Positions 34,893 to 42,692 of a DNA stretch of 64,000 nt are shown in pieces. The stretch is from UBA8106 sp964569695. Its GTDB lineage: Bacteria; Acidobacteriota; Vicinamibacteria; Vicinamibacterales; UBA823. Positions within the stretch are counted from its first letter, which is position 1. Each line of letters starts with the position of its first letter. The notes under the pieces were generated by a model. The model was not told where the DNA came from and did no database searches. It saw nothing but the letters and a program-made list of their open reading frames with translations. The stretch is taken from the NCBI GenBank assembly GCA_964569695.1, contig CAZMUA010000001.1, positions 62,001-126,000 of the forward strand. Direction: 5' to 3'. Both the position numbers and the translations under genes were made by a program.

Positions 34893-35648
34893 CTACCGCG
34901 GCGATTCTGCAATCAGCCACTTTGTATCAATCGCGAACGAAACAAATAGCAAGGCAAGTGTGCCCCCAGTGGCAGTTGTCGCAACCGGAGTCGAAGTAAG
35001 GGGAGCTAGGCCAATCACCAAAGCTATCCCTTGGAGCACGCAGACAGTCTTTCGGCGTTGACTATGCGGCAGAGCGCCTTGCAGCCGCGGCCATATCCAG
35101 CCAGCAATCACAAATAAGTAGCGCATGGCACCGATGAAGAGCACCCAGGTTCCAACCTTTTCACTCAATGCAACCAGCGTTGACAACGCTAGAATCAACA
35201 GCGCATCAAGTTCCATGTCGAAACGACCACCGAACACCGTTGAAGTGCCTGACCTCCGCGCAATCCAACCGTCTATTCCGTCGCACACCATGGCGATAAG
35301 CGACATGATGATGACCCACCAATAGCCGACATCGTTTAGAATTCCCGGTTGGAACAGTAGTGGAACTACGGGAAGAACTAGACTCGCTCGGATTAAAGTG
35401 ATGCGATTCGCTATACCGAGTCCAGGACTGGGAAACTCGGTTGGGATGTTCCGCAGGATTAAGCCAGCCATGATTACGTACAGCACTATCGAATGAAGCA
35501 GATAGGCGAGTGGCAGGTCAAAACGCCACTTAGTCACAGCGGTAAACATCAGAACGAGAGGCAGCCCCAGCCTCAACAGATCGTAAATTGCTAAGCGGGT
35601 CGGGCTGCCCTTGGACTGAAACCGGACGTTATGAGTTACAGATACCAT
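34893..35648 (-). CDS. CDP-alcohol phosphatidyltransferase family protein
   Basis: Integral membrane enzyme that transfers a phosphatidyl or similar group from a CDP-alcohol. The diagnostic motif D-G-x2-A-R-x8-G-x3-D-x3-D is complete in DGWIARRSGTSTVFGG followed by RFDMELD. There are about six transmembrane segments. I start at the ATG at 35648, giving 251 residues; a longer frame would run antisense into the diverging dehydrogenase gene and its extra residues look non-coding. Only 40 bp separates it from that gene. The acceptor cannot be told: glycerol-3-phosphate, inositol phosphate or another alcohol is possible. The context suggests a role with the pterin-like cluster or the sulfatase-fold protein. 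Confidence 0.88.
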   Translation of the reverse strand: MVSVTHNVRFQSKGSPTRLAIYDLLRLGLPLVLMFTAVTKWRFDLPLAYLLHSIVLYVIMAGLILRNIPTEFPSPGLGIANRITLIRASLVLPVVPLLFQPGILNDVGYWWVIIMSLIAMVCDGIDGWIARRSGTSTVFGGRFDMELDALLILALSTLVALSEKVGTWVLFIGAMRYLFVIAGWIWPRLQGALPHSQRRKTVCVLQGIALVIGLAPLTSTPVATTATGGTLALLFVSFAIDTKWLIAESPR

Positions 35649-35688
35649 CACTAATAGGTTATGGTCTTTACTGAAAAGCGACAAAACT

Positions 35689-36675
35689 ATGTCGGAGATT
35701 AACACCGCACGGCAATTTTGGGTCCAGGCCCCCGGCCACGGTGAGATAGTGACAGCATCTCTGTCTCCCGGACAACCGAATGAGGTGCAAGTTCGCACAC
35801 TTTTTTCTGGAATTAGTCGCGGAACCGAATCTTTGGTTTTTGGAGGCAAAGTGCCACCATCGCAGTATCAGTCGATGCGTGCTCCATTCCAGGAAGGTGA
35901 TTTTCCTGGGCCTGTGAAGTATGGCTATAACAGTGTCGGAGAAGTGCAAGCCGACAGACATACGCCAGCCGATCTTGTAGGTCAAACCGTTTTCTGTCTT
36001 TATCCACATCAGGATCGATACTGGATCGACCCAGACGCACTAACTCCCGTACCAAGTGATGTTCCCGCGAGTCGCGCGGTGCTAGCGGCGAACATGGAAA
36101 CCGCTGTAAATGTTGTCTGGGATGCACAGCCTGCTGTCGGTGATTACATTGTGGTTGTTGGCGCGGGCGTAGTCGGCTTGCTAATTAGCTGGTTGTGCCG
36201 GCAGTTACCTGGCGCCAAGGTGGTGGCGGTCGATGTCAACCCGACGCGTAACAAAGTAGCTGCTGATCTCGGCATTCAGCTTGTTACTGCGGTACCTGCA
36301 GATACTGAGGCGGATTTAGTTATCCATGCGAGTGGTCAACCTGAAGGACTTCGAGATGCACTGGTCGTTGCCGGTGACGAAGCCACAATCGTTGATGTCA
36401 GTTGGTATGGCAATCAATCCGTTTCGTTACCTTTAGGCGAAGCGTTTCATTCGCGGCGTTTGACGCTCAAGAGCAGCCAGGTAGGGCGTCTGAATCCGAA
36501 TCAAACGCCGCGGTGGAATCATGCGCGGCGGATGGCTTTAGCGATGGAGTTACTTCGCGATGGACACCTTGATGCATTGATCACGGGAGAAAGTCCGTTC
36601 GAAGAACTACCTGAAGTGATGGCAAGGTTGAGTCAAGATCCAGGGACTACACTCTGCCACCGCATCTGTTATTAG
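35689..36675 (+). CDS. BchC-like medium-chain dehydrogenase without zinc ligands
   Basis: A 328-residue MDR-family oxidoreductase. The N-terminal GroES-like domain has FSGISRGTESLVFGGKVP and KYGYNSVGEV; a Rossmann domain follows with VVVGAGVVGLLISWL. The sites that carry the catalytic Cys and the GHE motif in alcohol dehydrogenases read GISRGTE and KYGYN here, so the active-site zinc is probably absent, as in BchC (bacteriochlorophyllide dehydrogenase). It should oxidise a hydroxyl or reduce a keto group with NAD(P). It is the first gene of the plus-strand run dehydrogenase-PTPS-GT4-methyltransferase, with 12 bp to the next start. Confidence 0.85.
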   Translation: MSEINTARQFWVQAPGHGEIVTASLSPGQPNEVQVRTLFSGISRGTESLVFGGKVPPSQYQSMRAPFQEGDFPGPVKYGYNSVGEVQADRHTPADLVGQTVFCLYPHQDRYWIDPDALTPVPSDVPASRAVLAANMETAVNVVWDAQPAVGDYIVVVGAGVVGLLISWLCRQLPGAKVVAVDVNPTRNKVAADLGIQLVTAVPADTEADLVIHASGQPEGLRDALVVAGDEATIVDVSWYGNQSVSLPLGEAFHSRRLTLKSSQVGRLNPNQTPRWNHARRMALAMELLRDGHLDALITGESPFEELPEVMARLSQDPGTTLCHRICY

Positions 36676-36687
36676 GAGGTGTCAGCT

Positions 36688-37086
36688 GTGTACAGTTTGA
36701 ATGTTCGCGACCATTTTATGATTGCCCACAGTTTGCGTGGTCCGGTATTCGGCCCCGCGCAAAACTTGCACGGTGCGACCTATGTGGTTGATGCGACGTT
36801 CCGTCGTCCGATTCTGGATGCGGATGGTTTAGTTGTGGATATTGGTCAGGCCAGTGCGTGCCTTAAAGCAATACTGGCAGATCTTGATTACCGTAACCTC
36901 GACGACGAGCCTCGCTTCAGTGGAAGTAATACGACCACGGAATTTCTTGCGCGAGAAATCTTTGACCGCCTTGTGCAGGCCATTCGTGACGGAAAGCTCG
37001 GGGACAACGCGCGCGCGGTGACCAGGCTCTGCGTTACCTTAAAAGAATCTCCCGTCGCTTGGGCTAGCTTCGAAGGCGAGGTGTGA
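36688..37086 (+). CDS. 6-pyruvoyltetrahydropterin synthase/QueD homologue with altered active site
   Basis: A 132-residue tunnel-fold (T-fold) protein. The GTG start at 36688 is fixed by AGGAGGT seven bases upstream. Conserved family features are His14 (MIAHSL), His28 (LHG), Asp67, the TTTEFLAREIF helix and pterin-binding Glu120 (LKESPVAW). However, the catalytic Cys position is Ala24, the second His of the HGH zinc motif is Ala30, and the catalytic Asp-His pair reads Asp67-Tyr68. It should still bind a pterin or purine-like ring, but normal PTPS or carboxytetrahydropterin synthase chemistry seems unlikely. The glycosyltransferase start overlaps its end by four bases. Confidence 0.85.
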   Translation: MYSLNVRDHFMIAHSLRGPVFGPAQNLHGATYVVDATFRRPILDADGLVVDIGQASACLKAILADLDYRNLDDEPRFSGSNTTTEFLAREIFDRLVQAIRDGKLGDNARAVTRLCVTLKESPVAWASFEGEV

Positions 37087-38159
37087 CTACAGTCGAACTG
37101 CATCTGGTCGTTCCAGGGTCGCTCGCCCAAAACACCGGTGGGTATTTGTACGATGCGCGCATCGCGAACGAACTTCGTCAGCGAGCGTGGCACGTAACAG
37201 TCCACAATCTCGAAGGCGCGTTCCCCGTAGTGGATAATCAAGCACGGACGAGCCTCGCTCAAACTTTGGAGGCGTGTCCTGATGGTGCCCGGGTGTTGAT
37301 CGATGGATTAGCTTTGGCTGGATTCGCGGACCTTGCAGACACCCACAGCTCCCGACTACGGATCTTGGGTCTGATTCATCATCCTCTTACTGAGGAGACC
37401 GGACTTGCCGATCAAACTAGGCAGCAGCTAGCGACCCACGAACGCAACGCGCTCGCAGTCTGCAAGGGTGTAGTCGTGACGAGCGCGTTTACGGCAAAGC
37501 AAATGGACACGTATGGTGTACCCGTGTCATCTGTGCGCGTGGTATCACCCGGAAACGATCCCGCGAGCTTAGCGCAAGGCCCAGTTTCCGGTGATCCCCC
37601 GAGCCTGTTATGTGTTGCGTCCGTGATTCCTCGAAAGGGCCACGAGGTGTTGATTCAGGCGTTGGCTCGGCTTCGGGAAATCTCATGGACTTGTGTCTGT
37701 GTAGGCAGTCTTACACGGGCGCCGACTTATGCAGCGTTGGTCCAGGAGAAGGCTCGGACGAGTGGACTTTCCGGGCGAATCTGTTTCACTGGGGAATGCA
37801 GCACAGATGTCGTAAACGATTTCTACGACACTAGTTCAGTCTTTGTCCTCCCATCCCATTACGAAGGATATGGTATGGCGCTGGTGGAAGCTATGCTGAG
37901 AGGGCTCCCAATTGTCAGCACCACTGCCGGTGCGATTCCCAGCACCGTTCCTCCAGACACTGGCATGTTAGTGGAACCTGGGAATCCAGAATTGTTAGCT
38001 GACGCGCTTAGCGCACTCTTGGCGGGCGAGGCAGGTCAGGTTCGGCGTGACACGATCGGAGCGGCTGCCCGTCGCCACGCTTTGTCTTTGCCGAGTTGGG
38101 TTCAAGCGGCTCGCGTGTTCGAAGAAGCCATACTGGAATTGACACCTGATGAGTCTTAG
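37083..38159 (+). CDS. Family 4 glycosyltransferase
   Basis: A 358-residue GT-B glycosyltransferase. The N-terminal half begins with a GT4-like TGGYLYDARIANEL, and the C-terminal half has CVASVIPRKGHEVLIQAL and the retaining GT4 signature SHYEGYGMALVEAML with the E-x7-E pattern. It is soluble, with no membrane segment. It starts at GTG overlapping the PTPS stop and overlaps the methyltransferase start, so it belongs to the same translational unit. An attractive but unproved role is glycosylation of the pterin- or pyrimidine-type product, as cyanobacterial pteridine glycosyltransferases do. Confidence 0.87.
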   Translation: MTTVELHLVVPGSLAQNTGGYLYDARIANELRQRAWHVTVHNLEGAFPVVDNQARTSLAQTLEACPDGARVLIDGLALAGFADLADTHSSRLRILGLIHHPLTEETGLADQTRQQLATHERNALAVCKGVVVTSAFTAKQMDTYGVPVSSVRVVSPGNDPASLAQGPVSGDPPSLLCVASVIPRKGHEVLIQALARLREISWTCVCVGSLTRAPTYAALVQEKARTSGLSGRICFTGECSTDVVNDFYDTSSVFVLPSHYEGYGMALVEAMLRGLPIVSTTAGAIPSTVPPDTGMLVEPGNPELLADALSALLAGEAGQVRRDTIGAAARRHALSLPSWVQAARVFEEAILELTPDES

Positions 38160-39015
38160 GCAACATTTTGCCGCCGAGTGGTTGCGGTTACGTGAACCTG
38201 TGGATCACCGTTCCCGAGCATCAGACCTTTTGTTTCCCTTGCAAACTGACTGGCTTACCTATGGTTGGTCACGCATTCTTGATCTCGGGAGTGGTACGGG
38301 CTCCAATCTTCGTTACTTGGCACCAAAATTGGCTACCGATCAGGAGTGGACGTTGATTGACAGGGATGAGTCACTACTTGCAGCGGTTGACATTCCGGAA
38401 GGAGTCCAAGCAGTGCGATGCGTGCATGGTGATCTTGCTGATGAAGGCATCAATCTGGTTAAAGCAACCGATTTGGTGACTGGATCTGCGTTGCTCGATC
38501 TGGTTTCACACGCGTGGTTAGAGCGCCTTGTGTGCGCCGTTGAAACGGCGCGTTGCGGTGTGCTTTTCGGCTTGACCTACAGCGGCGATCTCCAATGGTT
38601 CCACGTCAACCCTCACGACACGGACCGCGCGGAGAACCATCCTCTTCCAGACAACCATTTAGACGACACCCTAGTCCGAGAGGCTCTTAATCAGCATCAG
38701 CTTCGGGATAAGGGACTGGGTCCAGCTCTTGGACCGACAGCGAACGCTGTTGCGGAGACGCTGTTCAAGGCGGCTGGTTACCGGACGTGGCATCGACCAA
38801 GTCCGTGGCACCTCGGTTCAGCAGACTCCCAGTTAGTTCGACAGTTACTCAGCACGTGGGAAGAAGCGGCTCTCGAGGTCGAACCCTCTACCGAGGCCCA
38901 CAGGATTCGCGAGTGGGCTGATAGACGACGACAGAAAGTCGACGGCGGGCATTTCAGCTTGGTCGTGGGTCATTTGGATTTACTGGCTCTTCCTGCAGAA
39001 CGGAAGGTTGTCTGA
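38149..39015 (+). CDS. Class I SAM-dependent methyltransferase
   Basis: A 288-residue Rossmann-fold methyltransferase with motif I ILDLGSGTGSNLRYL (about 43-57), an acidic ribose-binding residue in TLIDRDESLLAA, and a later GDLADEG segment. The substrate is not evident. It overlaps the glycosyltransferase by 11 bp at its start, and its 3' end overlaps the convergent RibD-type gene by 62 bp, so both C-termini are coded on opposite strands of the same DNA. The context suggests it decorates the cluster product. Confidence 0.83.
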   Translation: MSLRQHFAAEWLRLREPVDHRSRASDLLFPLQTDWLTYGWSRILDLGSGTGSNLRYLAPKLATDQEWTLIDRDESLLAAVDIPEGVQAVRCVHGDLADEGINLVKATDLVTGSALLDLVSHAWLERLVCAVETARCGVLFGLTYSGDLQWFHVNPHDTDRAENHPLPDNHLDDTLVREALNQHQLRDKGLGPALGPTANAVAETLFKAAGYRTWHRPSPWHLGSADSQLVRQLLSTWEEAALEVEPSTEAHRIREWADRRRQKVDGGHFSLVVGHLDLLALPAERKVV

Positions 39016-39883
39016 GGTCTAGATCGAACAACACGTCCTCGCCGAGATGAAAGTGACGGCACGCTGGCCGAAGCGCCTGCTGCAATGACGCGATCGGAGG
39101 CAAGCTCAGTGCTGGTCTGCCTGACCCGATGAGCAATGGCGCAACTGTGACATGTAAGCGATCGAGGACATCCGCTTGAAGAAAGCGAGAGATTGTGATG
39201 CCACCTCCTTCAATCAGAATGCGCTTATACCCGCGGACATTAAGGGCTTCTAGAATCATTTTTGGATCAAAGCTGGCGAACCCATCAGGATTGTTAGTCG
39301 GCTGCGTGTCGACTATCGGCAACAGAATGTTGTCATCGCCCTGCGGACTGGTTGCACGATTTACAGGGTCGGAGGTTTGATGAATCACCAAAGTACGCGC
39401 AGCCCCATCAGAGAAAATATGCTTGTTTCTGTCCAAGCGGTTCTTTGGGTCAAGCACCACTCGAACAGGGTTGTTCCCGTCGACTGCCCGAACGGTCAAA
39501 TGTGGATCGTCGGCAGCTACCGTACCAGCTCCCACAACGACAGCATCCACGATCGCCCTCAGTCGGTGCAGTCGTCGAATATCGGCCGCGCCAGTCACGT
39601 AGTGCGAGTGACCGCTTTCGGTGGCGATGCGTCCATCGAGGCTCTGTCCGGTCTGCGCGATTACGAGTTCGGTCTGCAACTGAAGTGGTAAAAACAGATC
39701 AAGCAGAACCCGTGCCTCGTGAGTCACAGAGGCTGAGGCCTCCCATGTACCACCAGTCTGGACTTGCAACCAGACATCCGGACTGGAATGATGGTAGATG
39801 CGGGCGGATTGATTTTTGACCGTGTCGCCTGGAGATACGGCACGAAGGAGATGCCAGGCGGTTCGTTCGTCAATAGTTTTCAT
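38954..39883 (-). CDS. RibD C-terminal-type reductase (pyrimidine reductase family) with N-terminal extension
   Basis: Residues about 85-300 are a dihydrofolate-reductase-like RibD_C domain: SLDGRIATESGHSHYVTG, LRAIVDAVVVGAGTVAADDP and ILIEGGGITISRFLQ are all retained. No deaminase domain with HAE/PCxxC zinc motifs is present, unlike riboflavin RibD. Instead about 80 unrecognised residues precede the reductase. Family members reduce the ribosyl group of 2,5-diamino-pyrimidinone phosphates. It sits back to back with the GTP cyclohydrolase gene (38 bp divergent), so both are probably controlled together. Confidence 0.87.
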   Translation of the reverse strand: MKTIDERTAWHLLRAVSPGDTVKNQSARIYHHSSPDVWLQVQTGGTWEASASVTHEARVLLDLFLPLQLQTELVIAQTGQSLDGRIATESGHSHYVTGAADIRRLHRLRAIVDAVVVGAGTVAADDPHLTVRAVDGNNPVRVVLDPKNRLDRNKHIFSDGAARTLVIHQTSDPVNRATSPQGDDNILLPIVDTQPTNNPDGFASFDPKMILEALNVRGYKRILIEGGGITISRFLQADVLDRLHVTVAPLLIGSGRPALSLPPIASLQQALRPACRHFHLGEDVLFDLDLRQPSVLQEEPVNPNDPRPS

Positions 39884-39921
39884 TCGCGCAACACTTTATT
39901 ATTCGTCACACTGGACACAAC

Positions 39922-41079
39922 ATGCACGACGCTGAACGCGGGTTATTTGAGCTTGGGCGCGGTCGCCCCTTGTTGGTCACCAAGCTAGACGGCCAGGAGT
40001 CCGAACCCACATTGGTCGCCACTGTGGAGGGTCTCACTCTTGAGACTCTCACCCAGATCCAGCAGTTCCATAATAAACCCGTTCGTCTAGTCGTCACACA
40101 CCATCGAGCTGAGGTAATGGGCTTCACTCGCTCCATTGACGCAGCATGTAATCCGCCAATCCATCAACGCGGCGGTGGGGTGAGTATTGGGCTCACTGAT
40201 GAAATACGCCCGGACCAGATTTTACATCTGTCCAGCGCACGACAGACATACAGCACGGAGTCGCTTGATCTGCGAGCAGCTTCGGCGCCAGAAGCTGGTG
40301 GTATTACACTGGCTCGACTCGCTAGGTTACTGCCCGCCATTGTGAGCGCGCCTGTGGACGCGGACAAACTACCGGCCGTGCGAACACTTCTTGAGGATGG
40401 CAGCATTCTCGCTGCGACGACCGCACACATCGATGCGATGACTGCTGATTCCCCGGTGGTGTTGACACATGTCAGTGACGGGCCCGTTCCACTCGAAGAG
40501 ATAGAGGACACCCGCTTCATGTTGTTTCGTGAAGCCAACGGAATTTTTGAACACGTGGCGGTGCTGATCGGGTCACGAGAACACTGGCCCGATCCGGTAC
40601 CCGTACGAATCCACTCTGCCTGTTTCACTGGGGATCTTTTTGGAAGCCTCCGTTGCGACTGTGGCGAGCAATTGCGTGGCAGTTTGCGTCACTTTGCAGC
40701 GCACGGCGGCGGTGTGCTGCTATATCTTGCACAAGAAGGGCGAGGTATCGGTCTTGGCAACAAACTCCGGGCATATTCCTTACAGCAGCAGAAGCTGGAT
40801 ACAGTCGAGGCGGACAACACGTTGGGCTTCGATGCCGATGAGCGACAATTCGATGTAGCGGTGCAGATGTTGCAGCACCTACAGATTGAGCGCGTACAAC
40901 TCTTAACGAATAATCCCAACAAAGTGCAAACCCTTCGGGACTCCGGTATCCAGGTGATCGATCGGCAACCGATCTACGGAACTCTCAACAACCACAATCT
41001 GCCGTACGTCAAAACGAAGGCGACCCGATCAGGACACTGGCTTTCCGATCTCCTGTCTGGCGCGGCGACTGGAAAATAG
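39922..41079 (+). CDS. GTP cyclohydrolase II with degenerate RibB-like N-terminal domain
   Basis: A 385-residue RibBA-like fusion. The C-terminal half (about 205-385) is a full GTP cyclohydrolase II: zinc ligands Cys234, Cys245 and Cys247 (CFTGDLFGSLRCDCG), YLAQEGRGIGLGNKLRAYSLQ with the active-site Tyr285, and LLTNNPNKVQTL. The N-terminal half resembles dihydroxybutanone-phosphate synthase but lacks its acidic DDEDRE-type loop and the GHTEA histidine, so it is probably inactive. The enzyme should still open GTP to 2,5-diamino-6-ribosylamino-pyrimidinone phosphate. It is more likely a cluster paralogue than the housekeeping riboflavin enzyme. Confidence 0.88.
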   Translation: MHDAERGLFELGRGRPLLVTKLDGQESEPTLVATVEGLTLETLTQIQQFHNKPVRLVVTHHRAEVMGFTRSIDAACNPPIHQRGGGVSIGLTDEIRPDQILHLSSARQTYSTESLDLRAASAPEAGGITLARLARLLPAIVSAPVDADKLPAVRTLLEDGSILAATTAHIDAMTADSPVVLTHVSDGPVPLEEIEDTRFMLFREANGIFEHVAVLIGSREHWPDPVPVRIHSACFTGDLFGSLRCDCGEQLRGSLRHFAAHGGGVLLYLAQEGRGIGLGNKLRAYSLQQQKLDTVEADNTLGFDADERQFDVAVQMLQHLQIERVQLLTNNPNKVQTLRDSGIQVIDRQPIYGTLNNHNLPYVKTKATRSGHWLSDLLSGAATGK

Positions 41080-41092
41080 GATCCCTGCCTGA

Positions 41093-41926
41093 TCAGACTA
41101 AGCGTTCCACGGGGAAGGCCTTGGCGTCTTCGATGATTCTCGCGAGTACCGTTCCGTAAGACGTCACAAGGCGTTGGCCCATGTCAGGATCGGCCAAGCG
41201 TGTATCTCCTGTCACGCCAGACGGATGAAGATCGCCAGCGAGCCATGAAAAAGACGCTGTGGAACCTTCAGGGCTCAGGAACTGTAAGGTGTCCGCCAGA
41301 TCCTGTCCTAGTGACCTGTTATGTGGAAGGGTGTCGAGCTGCACACGTTCGGGGTGCAGATGTAACATCATCGCGGTTTCAACGGCACCGCCATGAAAGC
41401 CGTGGCGCCATTCTGCAGCGGGAAGTTTTACATCCACTGGATGCGGAAAGCGAAAGTAGTTGGCGTGGACGACCAGTAGGTTATGCTCTTCGCGCAGTCG
41501 CAGCCCCGCCGCAGCCATTGCGGGAGGGTTACCCCCATGACTATTGGAGAGGAGAAGGCGTTTGACACCGCATGCCGCCAGAGCACTCCCGGTGTCGTAA
41601 ATACGCTGGCTTAGTTGTTCGTGAGTGATGCTAACAGTTTCTGGGAAGCGCGCGTGTTCACGACTGGCACCCACGGCCTGCATTGGTAAAACCCATGCCG
41701 GAAAATTGTCCGGCAATTGACGGAAGGCACTGGAGAGGAGGCCGAGCCCGATGTCTACATCCGTGGAGGGTGGAAGATGGGGACCATGTTGTTCCGTCGC
41801 CGCGACTGGAAGAATCAACACTGGGTCCTGAGCCACAACGTCTTTCGCTTCGGTATTGGTCAGGGCGTGCCAGGACGGAATCGACCTATCAGGTTCGACT
41901 GATTCGTGAATGGTCCGGTGTGTCAT
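41093..41926 (-). CDS. Creatininase/ArfB-family amidohydrolase
   Basis: A 277-residue metal-dependent amide hydrolase. Candidate metal ligands are Glu45 and His47 (ATEQHGPHLP), Asp56 (STDVD), His130 (SNSHGGN) and Glu183 (HGGAVETA). The family includes creatininase, the mycofactocin protein MftE and ArfB, which deformylates a ring-opened GTP product in archaeal riboflavin and F420 synthesis. Beside a GTP cyclohydrolase II and a RibD-type reductase, an ArfB-like or ring-amide hydrolysis role is more plausible than creatinine breakdown. Its 5' end overlaps the FkbM gene by 38 bp on the same strand. Confidence 0.85.
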   Translation of the reverse strand: MTHRTIHESVEPDRSIPSWHALTNTEAKDVVAQDPVLILPVAATEQHGPHLPPSTDVDIGLGLLSSAFRQLPDNFPAWVLPMQAVGASREHARFPETVSITHEQLSQRIYDTGSALAACGVKRLLLSNSHGGNPPAMAAAGLRLREEHNLLVVHANYFRFPHPVDVKLPAAEWRHGFHGGAVETAMMLHLHPERVQLDTLPHNRSLGQDLADTLQFLSPEGSTASFSWLAGDLHPSGVTGDTRLADPDMGQRLVTSYGTVLARIIEDAKAFPVERLV

Positions 41927-42692
41927 GAGCAGGTGTGGATAGCAGTCTGGCGTATAAATCTCCCGATGACAAGTTGCTCGCCCCGCTTTGTAACCAGGCG
42001 GTCATCCGGCCACTGGTCAGCCAGCCATCGAAGAGGAAGCGGCGTTCTTCCCCCGATACAGCGTTAAACTCATACACTCCCAACTCCGTTAAACGTTGCA
42101 GGCATGACAAGGCCACGTCTAGTCCACCCTGCACAAATTCGATGGACACTTGGGGCAACGGTTGAGTGACTCCCGCCAAAACTTCCGCTTCGTAACCCTC
42201 CACGTCGATCTTGCAGAATTGCGGGACACCGTACAGGCTGATCAAGTGATCCAATGTTACGACCGGAACCACCCCATGTTCTTCCCACCGGACGTGGCGA
42301 AAACTTTGGTTAACGGTTGGTAGCGTTTGTCGCCACGTAGTGGCCAGCGTTGATAGTGTGGGCGTGCGTCGACTAATTGCGAGTGATGCATGTCCAGGAG
42401 TGCGACCAACTGCTTCAGCCCGTATGGTGATCCGATCATGCCGTCGTACCAGGCGGCGCAGCCACGGCACGATCTGAGGTTGCGGTTCAAGAGCTACAAC
42501 ACGCGCGCCGAGGGTTGCAAATGCTACAGAACGATCCCCCAAGTGGGCACCCACGTCGAATACCAAATCGTCGGCCATGACCATCGAGCGATAAAAGCGG
42601 CACAAGTGGCGCTGATATCCAGGGCGCCAGTACATGATCAGCGATCGGCACACCCCAAACCACGTTGCAATACGGGCAACGAAGTCGGTCAT
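41889..42692 (-). CDS. FkbM-family SAM-dependent methyltransferase
   Basis: A 267-residue methyltransferase of the FkbM type, usually O-methylating sugars or polyketides. It has VFDVGAHLGDRSVAFATLGA (motif I), VVALEPQPQ and the FkbM hallmark FCKIDVEGYEAEVLAG. The start at 42692 overlaps the upstream sulfatase-fold gene by four bases (ATGA); a longer frame would run far into that gene and is rejected. It overlaps the creatininase-family gene at its 3' end. Position suggests methylation of a glycan or of the cluster product. Confidence 0.87.
   Translation of the reverse strand: MTDFVARIATWFGVCRSLIMYWRPGYQRHLCRFYRSMVMADDLVFDVGAHLGDRSVAFATLGARVVALEPQPQIVPWLRRLVRRHDRITIRAEAVGRTPGHASLAISRRTPTLSTLATTWRQTLPTVNQSFRHVRWEEHGVVPVVTLDHLISLYGVPQFCKIDVEGYEAEVLAGVTQPLPQVSIEFVQGGLDVALSCLQRLTELGVYEFNAVSGEERRFLFDGWLTSGRMTAWLQSGASNLSSGDLYARLLSTPAHDTPDHSRISRT

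Noticed and set aside
35649..35849. N-terminal extension of the CDP-alcohol phosphatidyltransferase frame
   Set aside because: It runs antisense over the start of the dehydrogenase gene and the added residues lack membrane or motif character; the ATG at 35648 gives a normal enzyme.
39922..41079. FAPy-releasing variant of GTP cyclohydrolase II that would need an ArfB-type deformylase
   Set aside because: Such variants known from Streptomyces change the active-site Tyr to Met; here Tyr285 is retained in KLRAYSLQ, so ordinary formate release is expected.
41093..41926. Creatinine degradation
   Set aside because: Only the broad family motifs are present and there are no creatinase, sarcosine oxidase or transport genes nearby; the context points to a GTP-derived pathway.
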